Assembly: GCA_029268225.1 (NCBI GenBank)
Contig: JAJUGJ010000009.1
Location: 51,707 to 115,706 of the forward strand
Origin: Burkholderiales bacterium
GTDB lineage: Bacteria; Pseudomonadota; Gammaproteobacteria; Burkholderiales; Burkholderiaceae_C
DNA length: 64,000 nucleotides
Reading direction: 5' to 3'
Below are positions 8,971-16,569 of this stretch, in pieces; positions within the stretch are counted from its first letter, which is position 1, and each line of letters starts with the position of its first letter. Both the position numbers and the translations under genes were made by a program. Under the pieces are notes generated by a model. It saw only the letters and a list, made by a program, of their open reading frames with translations, was not told where the DNA came from and made no database searches.

Positions 8971-9005
8971 AAAGAAAAAGGCCACGGGGTGAGCCGTGGC
9001 CTTTG
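8971..9005 (-). terminator. Intrinsic terminator in the argD leader (attenuator stem)
   Basis: On the minus strand AAAGGGCCACGG pairs with CCGTGGCCTTTT (12 bp, one G-U) around a six-base loop CTCACC, followed by TCTTTG. It ends 27 bases before the argD start codon, so it lies in the 5' leader rather than at the end of a gene. Together with the leader peptide (9029-9127) and an alternative pairing partner at 9059-9068 it forms a candidate transcription attenuator. Confidence 0.75.
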
Positions 9006-9028
9006 GGGGAGGAAATCGGTGCGTCGTT

Positions 9029-9127
9029 TACATCTTCACCATTTCAACCTCGCGCGCAGGACACGGCAACGAGCAACGGGCTCGTGCGGCTCGGGCTGCG
9101 GCGATGTGGAGGGAAATGTGATGCATG
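9029..9127 (-). CDS. Candidate arginine-rich leader peptide upstream of argD
   Basis: A 32-codon frame (ATG 9125-9127, TAA 9029-9031) in the argD leader. It encodes arginine at positions 12, 15, 17 and 25 (CGA, CGA, CGT, CGC) and three histidines near the start (positions 2, 3, 7). Its 3' half contains a hairpin (ACGAGC 9081-9086 / GCTCGT 9070-9075, minus-strand reading) that overlaps the second and third Arg codons. It also contains GCCGTGTCCT (9059-9068), which can pair with the 5' arm of the terminator at 8994-9003 (6 bp + mismatch + 2 bp + G-U). The stop is 23 bases before the terminator. No strong Shine-Dalgarno sequence is visible, which lowers confidence in translation. Confidence 0.5.
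9059..9086 (-). promoter_or_regulatory. Pause hairpin and antiterminator segment of the argD leader
   Basis: Minus-strand ACGAGC-CCGTT-GCTCGT (9086-9070) is a perfect 6-bp hairpin covering Arg codons 15 and 17 of the leader peptide. The adjoining GCCGTGTCCT (9068-9059) is nearly complementary to AGGGCCACGGC, the upstream arm of the terminator. This gives the classic 1:2, 2:3, 3:4 arrangement, in which ribosome stalling on the Arg codons would free segment 2 to pair with segment 3 and prevent termination. Confidence 0.5.
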
Positions 9128-9247
9128 TCGAACATCGTACAAGAAAGGCTGCTGCGATGCGACAGGTTCAGGGTCAATCAGAGTGCGAAGGTCTCCCAAC
9201 CGATGTTGGATTCAAGCTGATTTCCGAGGGGTGAAGCATGCCATCTG

Positions 9248-9868
9248 CTACGAGGGGCGATACATGCGGAACCGCTGCTCATCGCCAATCGAGAAATAGT
9301 CTGCTGGGCCTCCCCCGCGCAGAATCACCCCGGAATTGGCCGTGTCGAACACCCCGTCCTTGAGCAGCCGACGATCGATGTAGACCTTGACCACCTCCCC
9401 GAGCACGAGCCAAGTCGGAATCGACTCATGACCAGCGGTACGCAACTGGTGGATGTCGGTCAATCGACATTCGAAAGTCACCGGGCTCTGGGCGACTCTG
9501 GGCACCCGGATCAACTCCGAATCCACGGCTTCCAACCCTGCCAGCTCGAACTCATTGACCTCCGGCGGGACAGCGGCACAGGTCTGGTTCATCGCATCGG
9601 CCAGCTCACGCGTGGCCAGGTTCCACGCGAACTCACCAGTCTCCTGAATATTGCGCACCGTGTCTTTCCAACCGATGCTGGAGAAGCCGATGATAGGCGG
9701 GACGTAGTTGAAGGCGTTGAAGAAGCTGTAGGGCGCCAGATTCACCTGACCGCTCGCGCTCCTGCTCGAAATCCACCCGATGGGTCGCGGACCGACGATG
9801 GCGTTGAAGGGATCATGCTGCAGTCCGTGCCCGTTACGGGGCTCGTAGGTATGCGAGTCAGTTTTCAT
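9248..9868 (-). CDS. Flavin reductase-like domain protein (FMN-binding split barrel)
   Basis: 206 residues. 'PFNAIVGPRPIGWISSRSASGQVNLAPYSFFNAFNYVPPIIGFSS' is the hallmark of the flavin reductase-like/DIM6-NtaB family, followed by 'GEFAWNLATRELADAMN' and 'SPVTFECRLTDI'. Such proteins bind FMN in a split beta-barrel, and several are oxygen-insensitive flavin reductases or flavoenzymes acting on small ketones or acids; the substrate here is not predictable. It stands alone on the minus strand; the short leader gene of argD begins 120 bases downstream. It may be functionally linked to the oxidoreductase operon at 10.5-14.5 kb. Confidence 0.85.
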   Translation of the reverse strand: MKTDSHTYEPRNGHGLQHDPFNAIVGPRPIGWISSRSASGQVNLAPYSFFNAFNYVPPIIGFSSIGWKDTVRNIQETGEFAWNLATRELADAMNQTCAAVPPEVNEFELAGLEAVDSELIRVPRVAQSPVTFECRLTDIHQLRTAGHESIPTWLVLGEVVKVYIDRRLLKDGVFDTANSGVILRGGGPADYFSIGDEQRFRMYRPS

Positions 9869-10076
9869 CGCAGGTGGCTATGGCGTGTGGCCTGTCGGGA
9901 AACGCTCAACTGCATTTGGGGGCGGTCGTGCAAGTCTAAGGTCGCGTAGCTGGATGCTGGACTGCAGGAGGGGCCACCATGCCTGAAGTCTGAGCAGTCA
10001 TTACAGGCAACTGGCCCGCCCACGCAAGAATACCGATGACGGCACGCCGACTGGCCGATGGCGGTCTCGCGGCAGC

Positions 10077-10295
10077 CTAGGAGGATCGTGAGATATTCGT
10101 TTTGCGGCCTGAGCCGCCCAGCGGGCCGTATGGAAGGTTGCGTCGGGCTTCGAACTCCTTCCTTGAGCGCTTGTTGGCGGCGACCCACCCACGTGTGTCG
10201 CGCCCAGGGCGAGCAGCGTCCTTTTCTGCACGACCTGCGTCGCTGAGAGCGTGCTTCTGCGCGAGAGGGTCGGCACGCTTGTGCTGCTTTGACAT
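10077..10295 (-). CDS. Small basic protein of unknown function
   Basis: 72 residues starting at ATG 10295, preceded by a near-perfect AGGAG with six-base spacing, which is the main support for it being real. It is hydrophilic and very basic (many K, R, H; e.g. 'MSKQHKRADPLAQKHALSD', 'ANKRSRKEFEARRN') with no hydrophobic segment, so it is probably cytoplasmic and possibly nucleic-acid binding. It lies in an otherwise gene-poor 670-base stretch (9869-10541) between the flavin reductase gene and the oxidoreductase operon. No family recognised. Confidence 0.6.
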   Translation of the reverse strand: MSKQHKRADPLAQKHALSDAGRAEKDAARPGRDTRGWVAANKRSRKEFEARRNLPYGPLGGSGRKTNISRSS

Positions 10296-10541
10296 GTAAG
10301 GCTCCTGAAGGCCGCCGAGACTTGGCACTGTCGCATTATCTAGGCTAAAACGAGGCGTCGTGTGGCGTATAGGGGCTCCCAGCGACACCCTAGTCGCGTC
10401 CGCCTCCCCCCCGAACTTGCCCGCCGATCGACTGGTTTGCAGCGTGTCCGGGCCTTCGACTATTAGCGCCCAACTCACGCTGTCGGTTGGTTATGAGTCA
10501 CTCGGCACCACCTTCCGTGTGGCGCCAGGGCGTCACTCCCA
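10296..10541. other. Intergenic stretch, no gene seen
   Basis: Between the small basic protein gene and the end of the oxidoreductase operon no convincing coding frame, RNA gene or terminator was found. The same applies to 9869-10076. It probably contains the promoter of the small gene. Confidence 0.4.
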
Positions 10542-11534
10542 TCAGACCGTCACGACTACCTTACCAATCTGCTGGTTGCTTTCCAAGTAGCGATGCGCCT
10601 CCACGATGTCGTTGAATTCGAAGGTCTTGTCGATCACTGGGCGAAGTGCGCCTGACGACAGCCCGTCGAGAATGAACCATTTGGCGGCGGCCAACTTCGC
10701 GGGGCTCCCCACAATCTCCGTGAAAACATAGCCCCGCATGCTGAGGCTCTTTCGTAGCGCAAGGCGAAGCGGGAAAGGCGTGGGAGCCGGGTCAAGCATG
10801 CCGTGGGACACGATCACGCCGCCGGGCGCCATCGTCGCCGCGATAGTTTCGACTTGGGGACCACCCACGGCGTCGAATACCCGGTGCAAGCCATCGGGAC
10901 CCAGGATGTTCGACAACGCAGTGCTGAGGTCCTCTTCCTGAGTCGCGATTACGTGGAGCGCGCCAAGGGAACGTACCGCTTCCTTCTTGGCCTGTGTCGT
11001 TGTCGTTGCGATAGGAATCGCCCCAACACTCAGGGCAATCTGGATGGCTGCCAATCCGACGCTGCTCGAGGCCGCCGTAATCAGCACGTGCTCCCCCTGG
11101 CGCAGACTACCCGCTTGAACCAGGCCACCATAGGCAGTCAGATACTGCATCCAGGCCGAAGCTGCCAGCTCAAAGCTGAGCGAATCCGGTTTGGGCACAA
11201 CGAAGCGTGCAGGCACGACGATGGATTCGCCGTAGGTGCCATAGCGGCTCAGCCCTATCGGGGGGATGACGCTGACGGCCTGGCCCGGCTGAAATTCAGC
11301 GACCTCTGCGCCGACCGCCTCGATCAGTCCTGAAGCCTCGTACCCAAGTCGAGAGGGCAGCGTGGCCTTCTCGATGTACGTGCCGCGTCGAAACATGACG
11401 TCAGCACGGTTCAGCCCCAGAGCCTTGACTGAGATGCGCACTTCGTCCGCTGCGAGGGGCTCGCTGCGGGACTCTTCTTCGATTCGGAGAACCTCCGGAC
11501 CTCCCAGCTCGTGAAAGCGGACAACGCGCGCCAT
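10542..11534 (-). CDS. Zinc-independent MDR quinone oxidoreductase-type protein
   Basis: 330 residues of the medium-chain dehydrogenase/reductase superfamily, quinone oxidoreductase branch. The N-terminal GroES-like domain has 'ALGLNRADVMFRRGTYIEKATLPSRLGYEASG'. The Rossmann domain has 'GEHVLITAASSSVGLAAIQIA' (AxxSVG in place of the usual GxGGVG) and the C-terminal 'AHRYLESNQQIGKVVV' is typical. The catalytic zinc ligands of alcohol dehydrogenases are absent, so it probably reduces quinones or alpha,beta-unsaturated carbonyls with NADPH. It is the last gene of a four-gene operon, five bases after the preceding MDR gene. Confidence 0.87.
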   Translation of the reverse strand: MARVVRFHELGGPEVLRIEEESRSEPLAADEVRISVKALGLNRADVMFRRGTYIEKATLPSRLGYEASGLIEAVGAEVAEFQPGQAVSVIPPIGLSRYGTYGESIVVPARFVVPKPDSLSFELAASAWMQYLTAYGGLVQAGSLRQGEHVLITAASSSVGLAAIQIALSVGAIPIATTTTQAKKEAVRSLGALHVIATQEEDLSTALSNILGPDGLHRVFDAVGGPQVETIAATMAPGGVIVSHGMLDPAPTPFPLRLALRKSLSMRGYVFTEIVGSPAKLAAAKWFILDGLSSGALRPVIDKTFEFNDIVEAHRYLESNQQIGKVVVTV

Positions 11535-11539
11535 GGTAT

Positions 11540-12559
11540 TCAGGCCGCAACGTCGATGACAACCTTGACTGCCGCGCCACCTTGTTCGACCAAGGCATGA
11601 GCCGCCATCGCGCGGTCCAAGTTGAAGCGGCGCTCATCGACGATGGGCTTTACTCGGCCAGATTCAACCAGCTCCGTCAGCTGACGAAGAATGTCGCCAT
11701 GATGGGTGCGTAACTCACCGCTTAGCATGGGCAGCAGAACGAAAACGCCGGACAGCGTGGCGCAGCGCAGCGACCCCGTCGCGAGCGCATGGTTCCCGAA
11801 GGCCGCGCAGCTAACGACATGGCCATAGTGAGCAATGGCTTCAAAGGCCGCATCCAGAACCGGACCGCCGACGGTGTCGTAAATCACATCGAAACCCTTT
11901 CCATCGGTGTACTTGGCGACGTACTCGGCCACCGTGGTCGTACTCACGTCAATTGGCGTCGCGCCCAGGCTCTTCACGATGTCGGAGCCGCTGTTACGGA
12001 CCGTGGCATACACCTCGGCACCACGGGCAACTGCCAGCTGGACGGCCAGGTGCCCCACGCCTCCTGCCCCTCCTGTGACCAACACCTTTTGTCCGGGACG
12101 CACGCCAGCGCGGTCGATCAGACCTTCCCAGGCAGTAAGTGCCACCAGAGGCAGTGCCGCGGCCTCGCGCATAGACAGGTTCTTCGGTTTGGGCGCCAGC
12201 AGACGTGCATCCACAGCGGCGAATTCGGCTAGCGAGCCTTGCAGGCCCCGCACGCCGCCGGTAAGGCCATAGACCTCTTCACCTACTGTGAAGGCCTCAA
12301 CTCCTTCGCCAACGGCCTCAATCACGCCCGCCAGGTCCGTACCCAGGACGGCGGGAAGTGCCGGCATGGCATACGGAGCGTTTCCGGTACGGATTTTGTA
12401 GTCGATGGGGTTCACACCGCTGGCCTTGATGCGAACCAGCACTTCGCCAGCCTTCGGCGCAGGGGTGTCGATCTGGGCGCTGCGGAATTGGGCTACCTCA
12501 TAGTCGTCGAGGATGAGCACGCGCATGCTACGTGGTGTTGTTGACATAGTTGAATTCAT
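11540..12559 (-). CDS. NADP-dependent MDR oxidoreductase
   Basis: 339 residues, a second quinone-oxidoreductase-like MDR protein. 'IKASGVNPIDYKIRTGNAPYAMPALPAVLGTDLAG' and 'GQKVLVTGGAGGVGHLAVQLA' (NADP-binding GGAGGVG) are diagnostic; the C-terminus 'AHALVEQGGAAVKVVIDV' fits. The start is uncertain: ATG 12559 overlaps the stop of the Old Yellow Enzyme gene (ATGA) but its AAGGA is adjacent, while ATG 12547 has that same AAGGA twelve bases upstream. Part of the four-gene reductase operon; likely acts on electrophilic enones or quinones. Confidence 0.87.
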   Translation of the reverse strand: MNSTMSTTPRSMRVLILDDYEVAQFRSAQIDTPAPKAGEVLVRIKASGVNPIDYKIRTGNAPYAMPALPAVLGTDLAGVIEAVGEGVEAFTVGEEVYGLTGGVRGLQGSLAEFAAVDARLLAPKPKNLSMREAAALPLVALTAWEGLIDRAGVRPGQKVLVTGGAGGVGHLAVQLAVARGAEVYATVRNSGSDIVKSLGATPIDVSTTTVAEYVAKYTDGKGFDVIYDTVGGPVLDAAFEAIAHYGHVVSCAAFGNHALATGSLRCATLSGVFVLLPMLSGELRTHHGDILRQLTELVESGRVKPIVDERRFNLDRAMAAHALVEQGGAAVKVVIDVAA

Positions 12560-13695
12560 TCCTTGTTTGGCTTCATGGCCTGCCGGCCCCTCTCGCGATT
12601 GCGAAGCCAGTGTCCGGCCTGGATCGGCCAGAGTTCATAGTTGAGTGGGTCTGCGCCGAGAGCGCGCTGCGCATGCAGTGGCCATTGAGGGTTGTGAAGG
12701 GCTTCGCGGCCGAGCGCGACCAAGTCGGCATGACCATCGGTAATCAAGGTCTGAGCCGCAGTGGGTTCAGAAATCAATCTAACAGCCATGGACTTGATGC
12801 CGGATTCGCGATGAACGCGTGCCGCGAAGTTGGTCTGGTAGTCGGAAGCGATAGGTGGACTTGGGTAGCCAATGCCTCCCGACGAGCAATCAACAACATC
12901 AACGCCAAGCGCACGCAGTCGCTTGGCAAACTCGACCGTGTCGTCGCCCGACCACCCGCCCTCCACCCAGTCAGTAGCCGAAACACGCACGAAGACGGGC
13001 TTGTCCTGCGGCCAGACCTCGCGAACGATGCCAATCACCTCCAGTGGGAAGCGAACGCGCGCCTCGAAGTCGCCGCCATAGCCATCATCCCGCAAGTTGG
13101 TGAGTGGAGAGAGGAAGCCGTTAAGCAAAAAGCCGTGGGCTGCATGCACCTCAACGATATCAAATCCAGCCTGCAATGCACGCTGGGCCGCGGTGCGCCA
13201 GTCCTGTCGAATTGCTTCCAGGCCGGTTTCGTCTAAGGCTAACGGCACCTGATGGTTCGGTCGGTGCGCACACGCACTGGCGGCGACCACCTGCCATGGT
13301 GCCTCGTCGCGCGCCTGAGCGTCGGCAACTGTGAGCTGTCCATCACCTTCCCAGGGACGTTGCGAGGCTGCGCGTCCGCCAGCATGAGCGAGCTGAATGG
13401 CCGGAATCGCTCCGTTCTCTCGTAGGAACTTTGCGATACGTGCCAATGGCGGAATTTGCGCATTGCTCCAAAGACCGAGGTCGCCATGGGTAATGCGTCC
13501 AGTCTCTGTGACCGCCGTGGCCTCGATCATCACGATGCCGAATCCACCCAATGCAAACCTGGCCAAGTGGGCGAAATGCCAGTCATTGGCGAAGCCGTTG
13601 ACGGCCGAATACTGGCACATCGGCGAGACCACGAGGCGGTTGCGCGCCTGGAGGCCACGCAATGCGATAGGACTGAACAGGGTGGACTTGTTCAC
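12556..13695 (-). CDS. Old Yellow Enzyme family NADH:flavin oxidoreductase (YqjM-like)
   Basis: 379 residues, FMN-dependent TIM barrel. 'NRLVVSPMCQYSA' contains the Cys that marks the thermophilic-like YqjM class. 'IQLAHAGGRA', the substrate-binding 'VEVHAAHGFLLNGFLSPLTNLRDDGYGG' (HAAHG) and 'DLVALGREALHNPQWPLHAQRAL' (phosphate binding) are all present. Reduces activated C=C bonds of enones using NAD(P)H. It lies three bases after the SDR gene and overlaps the next gene, so the four reductases are almost certainly co-transcribed and answer to the divergent LysR regulator. Confidence 0.92.
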   Translation of the reverse strand: MNKSTLFSPIALRGLQARNRLVVSPMCQYSAVNGFANDWHFAHLARFALGGFGIVMIEATAVTETGRITHGDLGLWSNAQIPPLARIAKFLRENGAIPAIQLAHAGGRAASQRPWEGDGQLTVADAQARDEAPWQVVAASACAHRPNHQVPLALDETGLEAIRQDWRTAAQRALQAGFDIVEVHAAHGFLLNGFLSPLTNLRDDGYGGDFEARVRFPLEVIGIVREVWPQDKPVFVRVSATDWVEGGWSGDDTVEFAKRLRALGVDVVDCSSGGIGYPSPPIASDYQTNFAARVHRESGIKSMAVRLISEPTAAQTLITDGHADLVALGREALHNPQWPLHAQRALGADPLNYELWPIQAGHWLRNRERGRQAMKPNKE

Positions 13696-13698
13696 GGC

Positions 13699-14457
13699 TC
13701 AGAAATCCTGCACGGTCGGGCGCAGCACGATTTCGTTGATGTCCACGTTGGCCGGTTGCTCAATTGCATAGGCGATTGCGCGAGCTACCGAGTCGGCGGG
13801 GATCTGGTTGGCTTGGTAGAAGGCCTGGACTCCAGCCGAACTGTCGGCGTCGCTGCTACCCAGCTTCAGTTCGGACTCCACAGCGCCGGGAGAAACAATG
13901 GTGGTGCGCACACCAGCAGGCGCTTCTGCGCGCAGTCCCTCGGACAGGGCTCGCACGGCGAACTTGGTCGCGCTGTAGACGGTACCAATCGGCGTAAACA
14001 GCTTGTGGCCTGCGACGGAGGCGATGTTGATGATGTGGCCATCCGCCTGCGCTGTCATGGTCGGCAGCACGGCGGCAACGCCATGCAGCACGCCCTTGAT
14101 GTTCACGTCGATCATGCGGCTCCACTCGTCAACCTTGAGCTTGGCCAAAGGCGCCAAAGGCATGATGCCGGCGTTGTTGACCAGCACGTCAATCCGAGAA
14201 AAGCGCTTCAACGTGGCGTCGGCCAGAGCTTGAACCTGGGCCATATCCGTCACATCGGTCGCCTGGACCAGGACGTCTGCACCTGCGGCCGACAGTTCGG
14301 CGGCCAAAGCCAGCAGCTTGTCGGTGCGGCGGGCCGCCAGGACCAGCTTGGCGCCGCGAGCTGCCAAATGGCGGGCGGTCGCCTCACCGAGGCCACTACT
14401 GGCACCGGTGATGATGACGACTTTGCCGGTAAGAGACTGAATTTGAGCGTTCGACAT
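13699..14457 (-). CDS. Short-chain dehydrogenase/reductase (SDR)
   Basis: 252 residues from ATG 14457, chosen for AAGGA seven bases upstream. Classical SDR: 'VVIITGASSGLGEATARHLAARG' (TGxxxGxG cofactor motif), 'VLVNNAGIMPLAPL' (NNAG), catalytic Ser in 'IINIASVAGHK' and YxxxK in 'TVYSATKFAVRAL'. The Arg-rich 'AARRTDK' after the second strand indicates NADP(H) preference. First gene of the four-gene reductase operon, divergent from the LysR gene with 127 bases between starts. Confidence 0.9.
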   Translation of the reverse strand: MSNAQIQSLTGKVVIITGASSGLGEATARHLAARGAKLVLAARRTDKLLALAAELSAAGADVLVQATDVTDMAQVQALADATLKRFSRIDVLVNNAGIMPLAPLAKLKVDEWSRMIDVNIKGVLHGVAAVLPTMTAQADGHIINIASVAGHKLFTPIGTVYSATKFAVRALSEGLRAEAPAGVRTTIVSPGAVESELKLGSSDADSSAGVQAFYQANQIPADSVARAIAYAIEQPANVDINEIVLRPTVQDF

Positions 14458-14584
14458 ATGCATATCCTTAGAAAGCAGTTGAAGGAAATCGGGCCATCCC
14501 GATAAGGAATGACCAAATTTTGGGCTTTTCAACAAATCTAATAAAGATCACAATTTGGACAACGCTTATGAACTGATTTCACAA
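14458..14584. promoter_or_regulatory. Divergent SDR operon / LysR promoter region
   Basis: An AT-richer 127-base gap between divergently transcribed genes, containing several T-N11-A arrangements within 'TTTTCAACAAATCTAATAA'-like sequence around 14526-14550. In LysR divergons this is the expected site of autoregulation and activation. No exact operator can be assigned from sequence alone. Confidence 0.55.
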
Positions 14585-15475
14585 ATGCAAGGTGCTGAAC
14601 TGGCTGAGTTATCGATATTTCTGACCGTTGCCAACTTGCGCAGCTTCAGCAAGGCCGCGGTCGAGCGCGGCGTAGCCCCATCAGCAATCAGCCACGCAAT
14701 TCGCAAGTTGGAGCGGCGAGTCGGTGTACGCCTGTTTCATCGCACCACCCGAAGCGTGGCTTTGACGGATGCCGGTGAGCGTTTCCTTGCAGATCTCGCA
14801 CCAGCGTTTGGGCAAATCGGGGCCGCGCTCGAGGGGTTGAACGCTTTTCGTGACACCCCTTTTGGCACGGTGCGCATCAACCTTCCAAGTGCAATTGCGC
14901 CTTTCGTCTTGAAGGATGTGATGGGCCCGCTATTGGCTCAGAACCCAGGGTTGCATTTGGATGTGGTTGCAACTGACCGCCTGATCGACATTGTCGAAGA
15001 GGGCTTCGATGCAGGAATTCGCTTCGGGGAACGGTTGTCGCAGGACATGGTGGCTGTGCGTATCAAGCCAAGCTTACGGTTTGCAGTAGTGGGAGCGCCG
15101 GCTTACTTTGAGCGAACAGGGCTCCCTTTGCCGAAAACGCCTGGGGACTTAAAGCAGCATGAATGCATTCGCTACCGCTTTCCAAGCGGTGCCATCTTCA
15201 ATTGGGAATTCTCCCGCAAGGGGGAGTCGTTGGAGGTGGAAGTGGATGGCCCCCTTACGCTTGATGGGCAAGAGTTGATGGTCGAGGCCGCCTTGCAGGG
15301 CTGTGGCTTAGCTTTCGTGTGGGATAACCGCGTCCTGAAACACTTGGAAGATGCAACCCTGATTCGTTGTTTGGAAGATTGGTGTGCACCAGACGATGGC
15401 CTGCACCTGTACTACCCCAGTCACCGCCATCTATCCGCAGGACTACAGGCGTTGATCAATTTTCTTCGCGCGTGA
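14585..15475 (+). CDS. LysR family transcriptional regulator
   Basis: 296 residues from ATG 14585; a TTG at 14555 would add ten residues and neither start has a strong ribosome binding site. N-terminal winged helix ('LTVANLRSFSKAAVERGVAPSAISHAIRKLERRVGVRLFHRTTRSVALTDAG' pattern; key helix SAISHAIRKLE) and a periplasmic-binding-like effector domain (about 90-290), of the group that controls oxidoreductase operons. It probably activates or represses the adjacent OYE/SDR/MDR operon in response to an electrophile or quinone. Confidence 0.9.
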   Translation: MQGAELAELSIFLTVANLRSFSKAAVERGVAPSAISHAIRKLERRVGVRLFHRTTRSVALTDAGERFLADLAPAFGQIGAALEGLNAFRDTPFGTVRINLPSAIAPFVLKDVMGPLLAQNPGLHLDVVATDRLIDIVEEGFDAGIRFGERLSQDMVAVRIKPSLRFAVVGAPAYFERTGLPLPKTPGDLKQHECIRYRFPSGAIFNWEFSRKGESLEVEVDGPLTLDGQELMVEAALQGCGLAFVWDNRVLKHLEDATLIRCLEDWCAPDDGLHLYYPSHRHLSAGLQALINFLRA

Positions 15476-15719
15476 GCATGCATGTCCGCTTGCAGCATCA
15501 GCGGACTTTGGTCGCGCAAAATTGACCGGCAGCTCACAGCCTAGCGCAGACCTCGCTTCGCCAGCGGCCACCATACAGCGATCGCTGACCTACCGCCCGC
15601 ACTCGCCCATGACCTGCTTCCGGTCAAAAGCTGCGGCCGGCACGGCATCGAGCCACGACGAAGCGAGCCATAACCTTGGTATCGTGGGGCCTCAGCATTG
15701 CCCGCGGAGCCCTGAGTCC

Positions 15720-16547
15720 ATGCCAGTTTTTGATGTTGACGGTATCCAACTGAACGTCCGCGAGCGCGGCGAAGGAGAGACCGTCTTGCTGCTGCACAGT
15801 GCGGGCAACACCGGCGCGCAATGGAACGCACTGGGCGACGCGCTCGGCGACGGCTTCCGGCTGCTGGCTCCCGATCTGTACGACTGTGGTGGTACATCTG
15901 CCTGGCCATACGACCGCGACATGGGCTACGACGATGTCGCGCAACTGCTGTCCCCGTTGCTGAAGCAAAACGGCCCCTTGCACTTGGTCGGCCACTCCTT
16001 TGGCGGTGGCACCGCCCTGCGGCTGGCTGCAGCCCATCCAGAATGCGTGTGCACCTTGACGCTGATCGAACCGGGGGCCTACCAGTTGCTGCAGGAGACC
16101 GGGCAGGATCACCTGTGGTCAGAGTTCCAGCGGGTGATGGACAACTTCAGCGACGCGGTCGCCGAAGACCAACTGGACACGGCCTGGGCGCAGTTTTTTG
16201 ACGCCTACTGCAGCCACGTCGGCCCCTGGCATGACCTGCCTGAGCCAACGCGAGAAGCGATCAAGAAGAAAACGCCTGCGCAAATGCGTGTGTACGGTGC
16301 ACAGGCATCCAACCCCACACGCCTGAGTCACATCCGGCGACTGGCCTGCCCCACCCTGGTGATCCATGGTCAGACCTCGCAAGAGCCTGAGCGGGTGGTG
16401 TGCGAACTGATCGCCGGGCATGCACCGCTGGGTCACCGCGCCGAGGTGCCCGGTGCCGGGCACATGGCGCCACTCACCCACGCCCCAGAGGTGGCCAAAC
16501 TGCTGCGTCAGCACATCGGATCAGCCTGCACCCGCCATCGGCGCTGA
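15720..16547 (+). CDS. Alpha/beta hydrolase
   Basis: 275 residues. Nucleophile elbow 'LVGHSFGGGTAL' (GHSFGG), oxyanion region 'VLLLHSAGNTGAQW' and C-terminal catalytic His in 'VPGAGHMAPLTH' with the acid expected in 'LVIHGQTSQEPERV' region, where the usual Asp is not obvious. Cytoplasmic, no signal peptide. The ATG at 15720 starts the conserved fold; upstream sequence (15476-15719) shows no gene. Substrate unknown; could be an esterase, lactonase or C-C hydrolase. Confidence 0.8.
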   Translation: MPVFDVDGIQLNVRERGEGETVLLLHSAGNTGAQWNALGDALGDGFRLLAPDLYDCGGTSAWPYDRDMGYDDVAQLLSPLLKQNGPLHLVGHSFGGGTALRLAAAHPECVCTLTLIEPGAYQLLQETGQDHLWSEFQRVMDNFSDAVAEDQLDTAWAQFFDAYCSHVGPWHDLPEPTREAIKKKTPAQMRVYGAQASNPTRLSHIRRLACPTLVIHGQTSQEPERVVCELIAGHAPLGHRAEVPGAGHMAPLTHAPEVAKLLRQHIGSACTRHRR

Positions 16548-16569
16548 CGCCAACACCGTCAGCCAAGCC

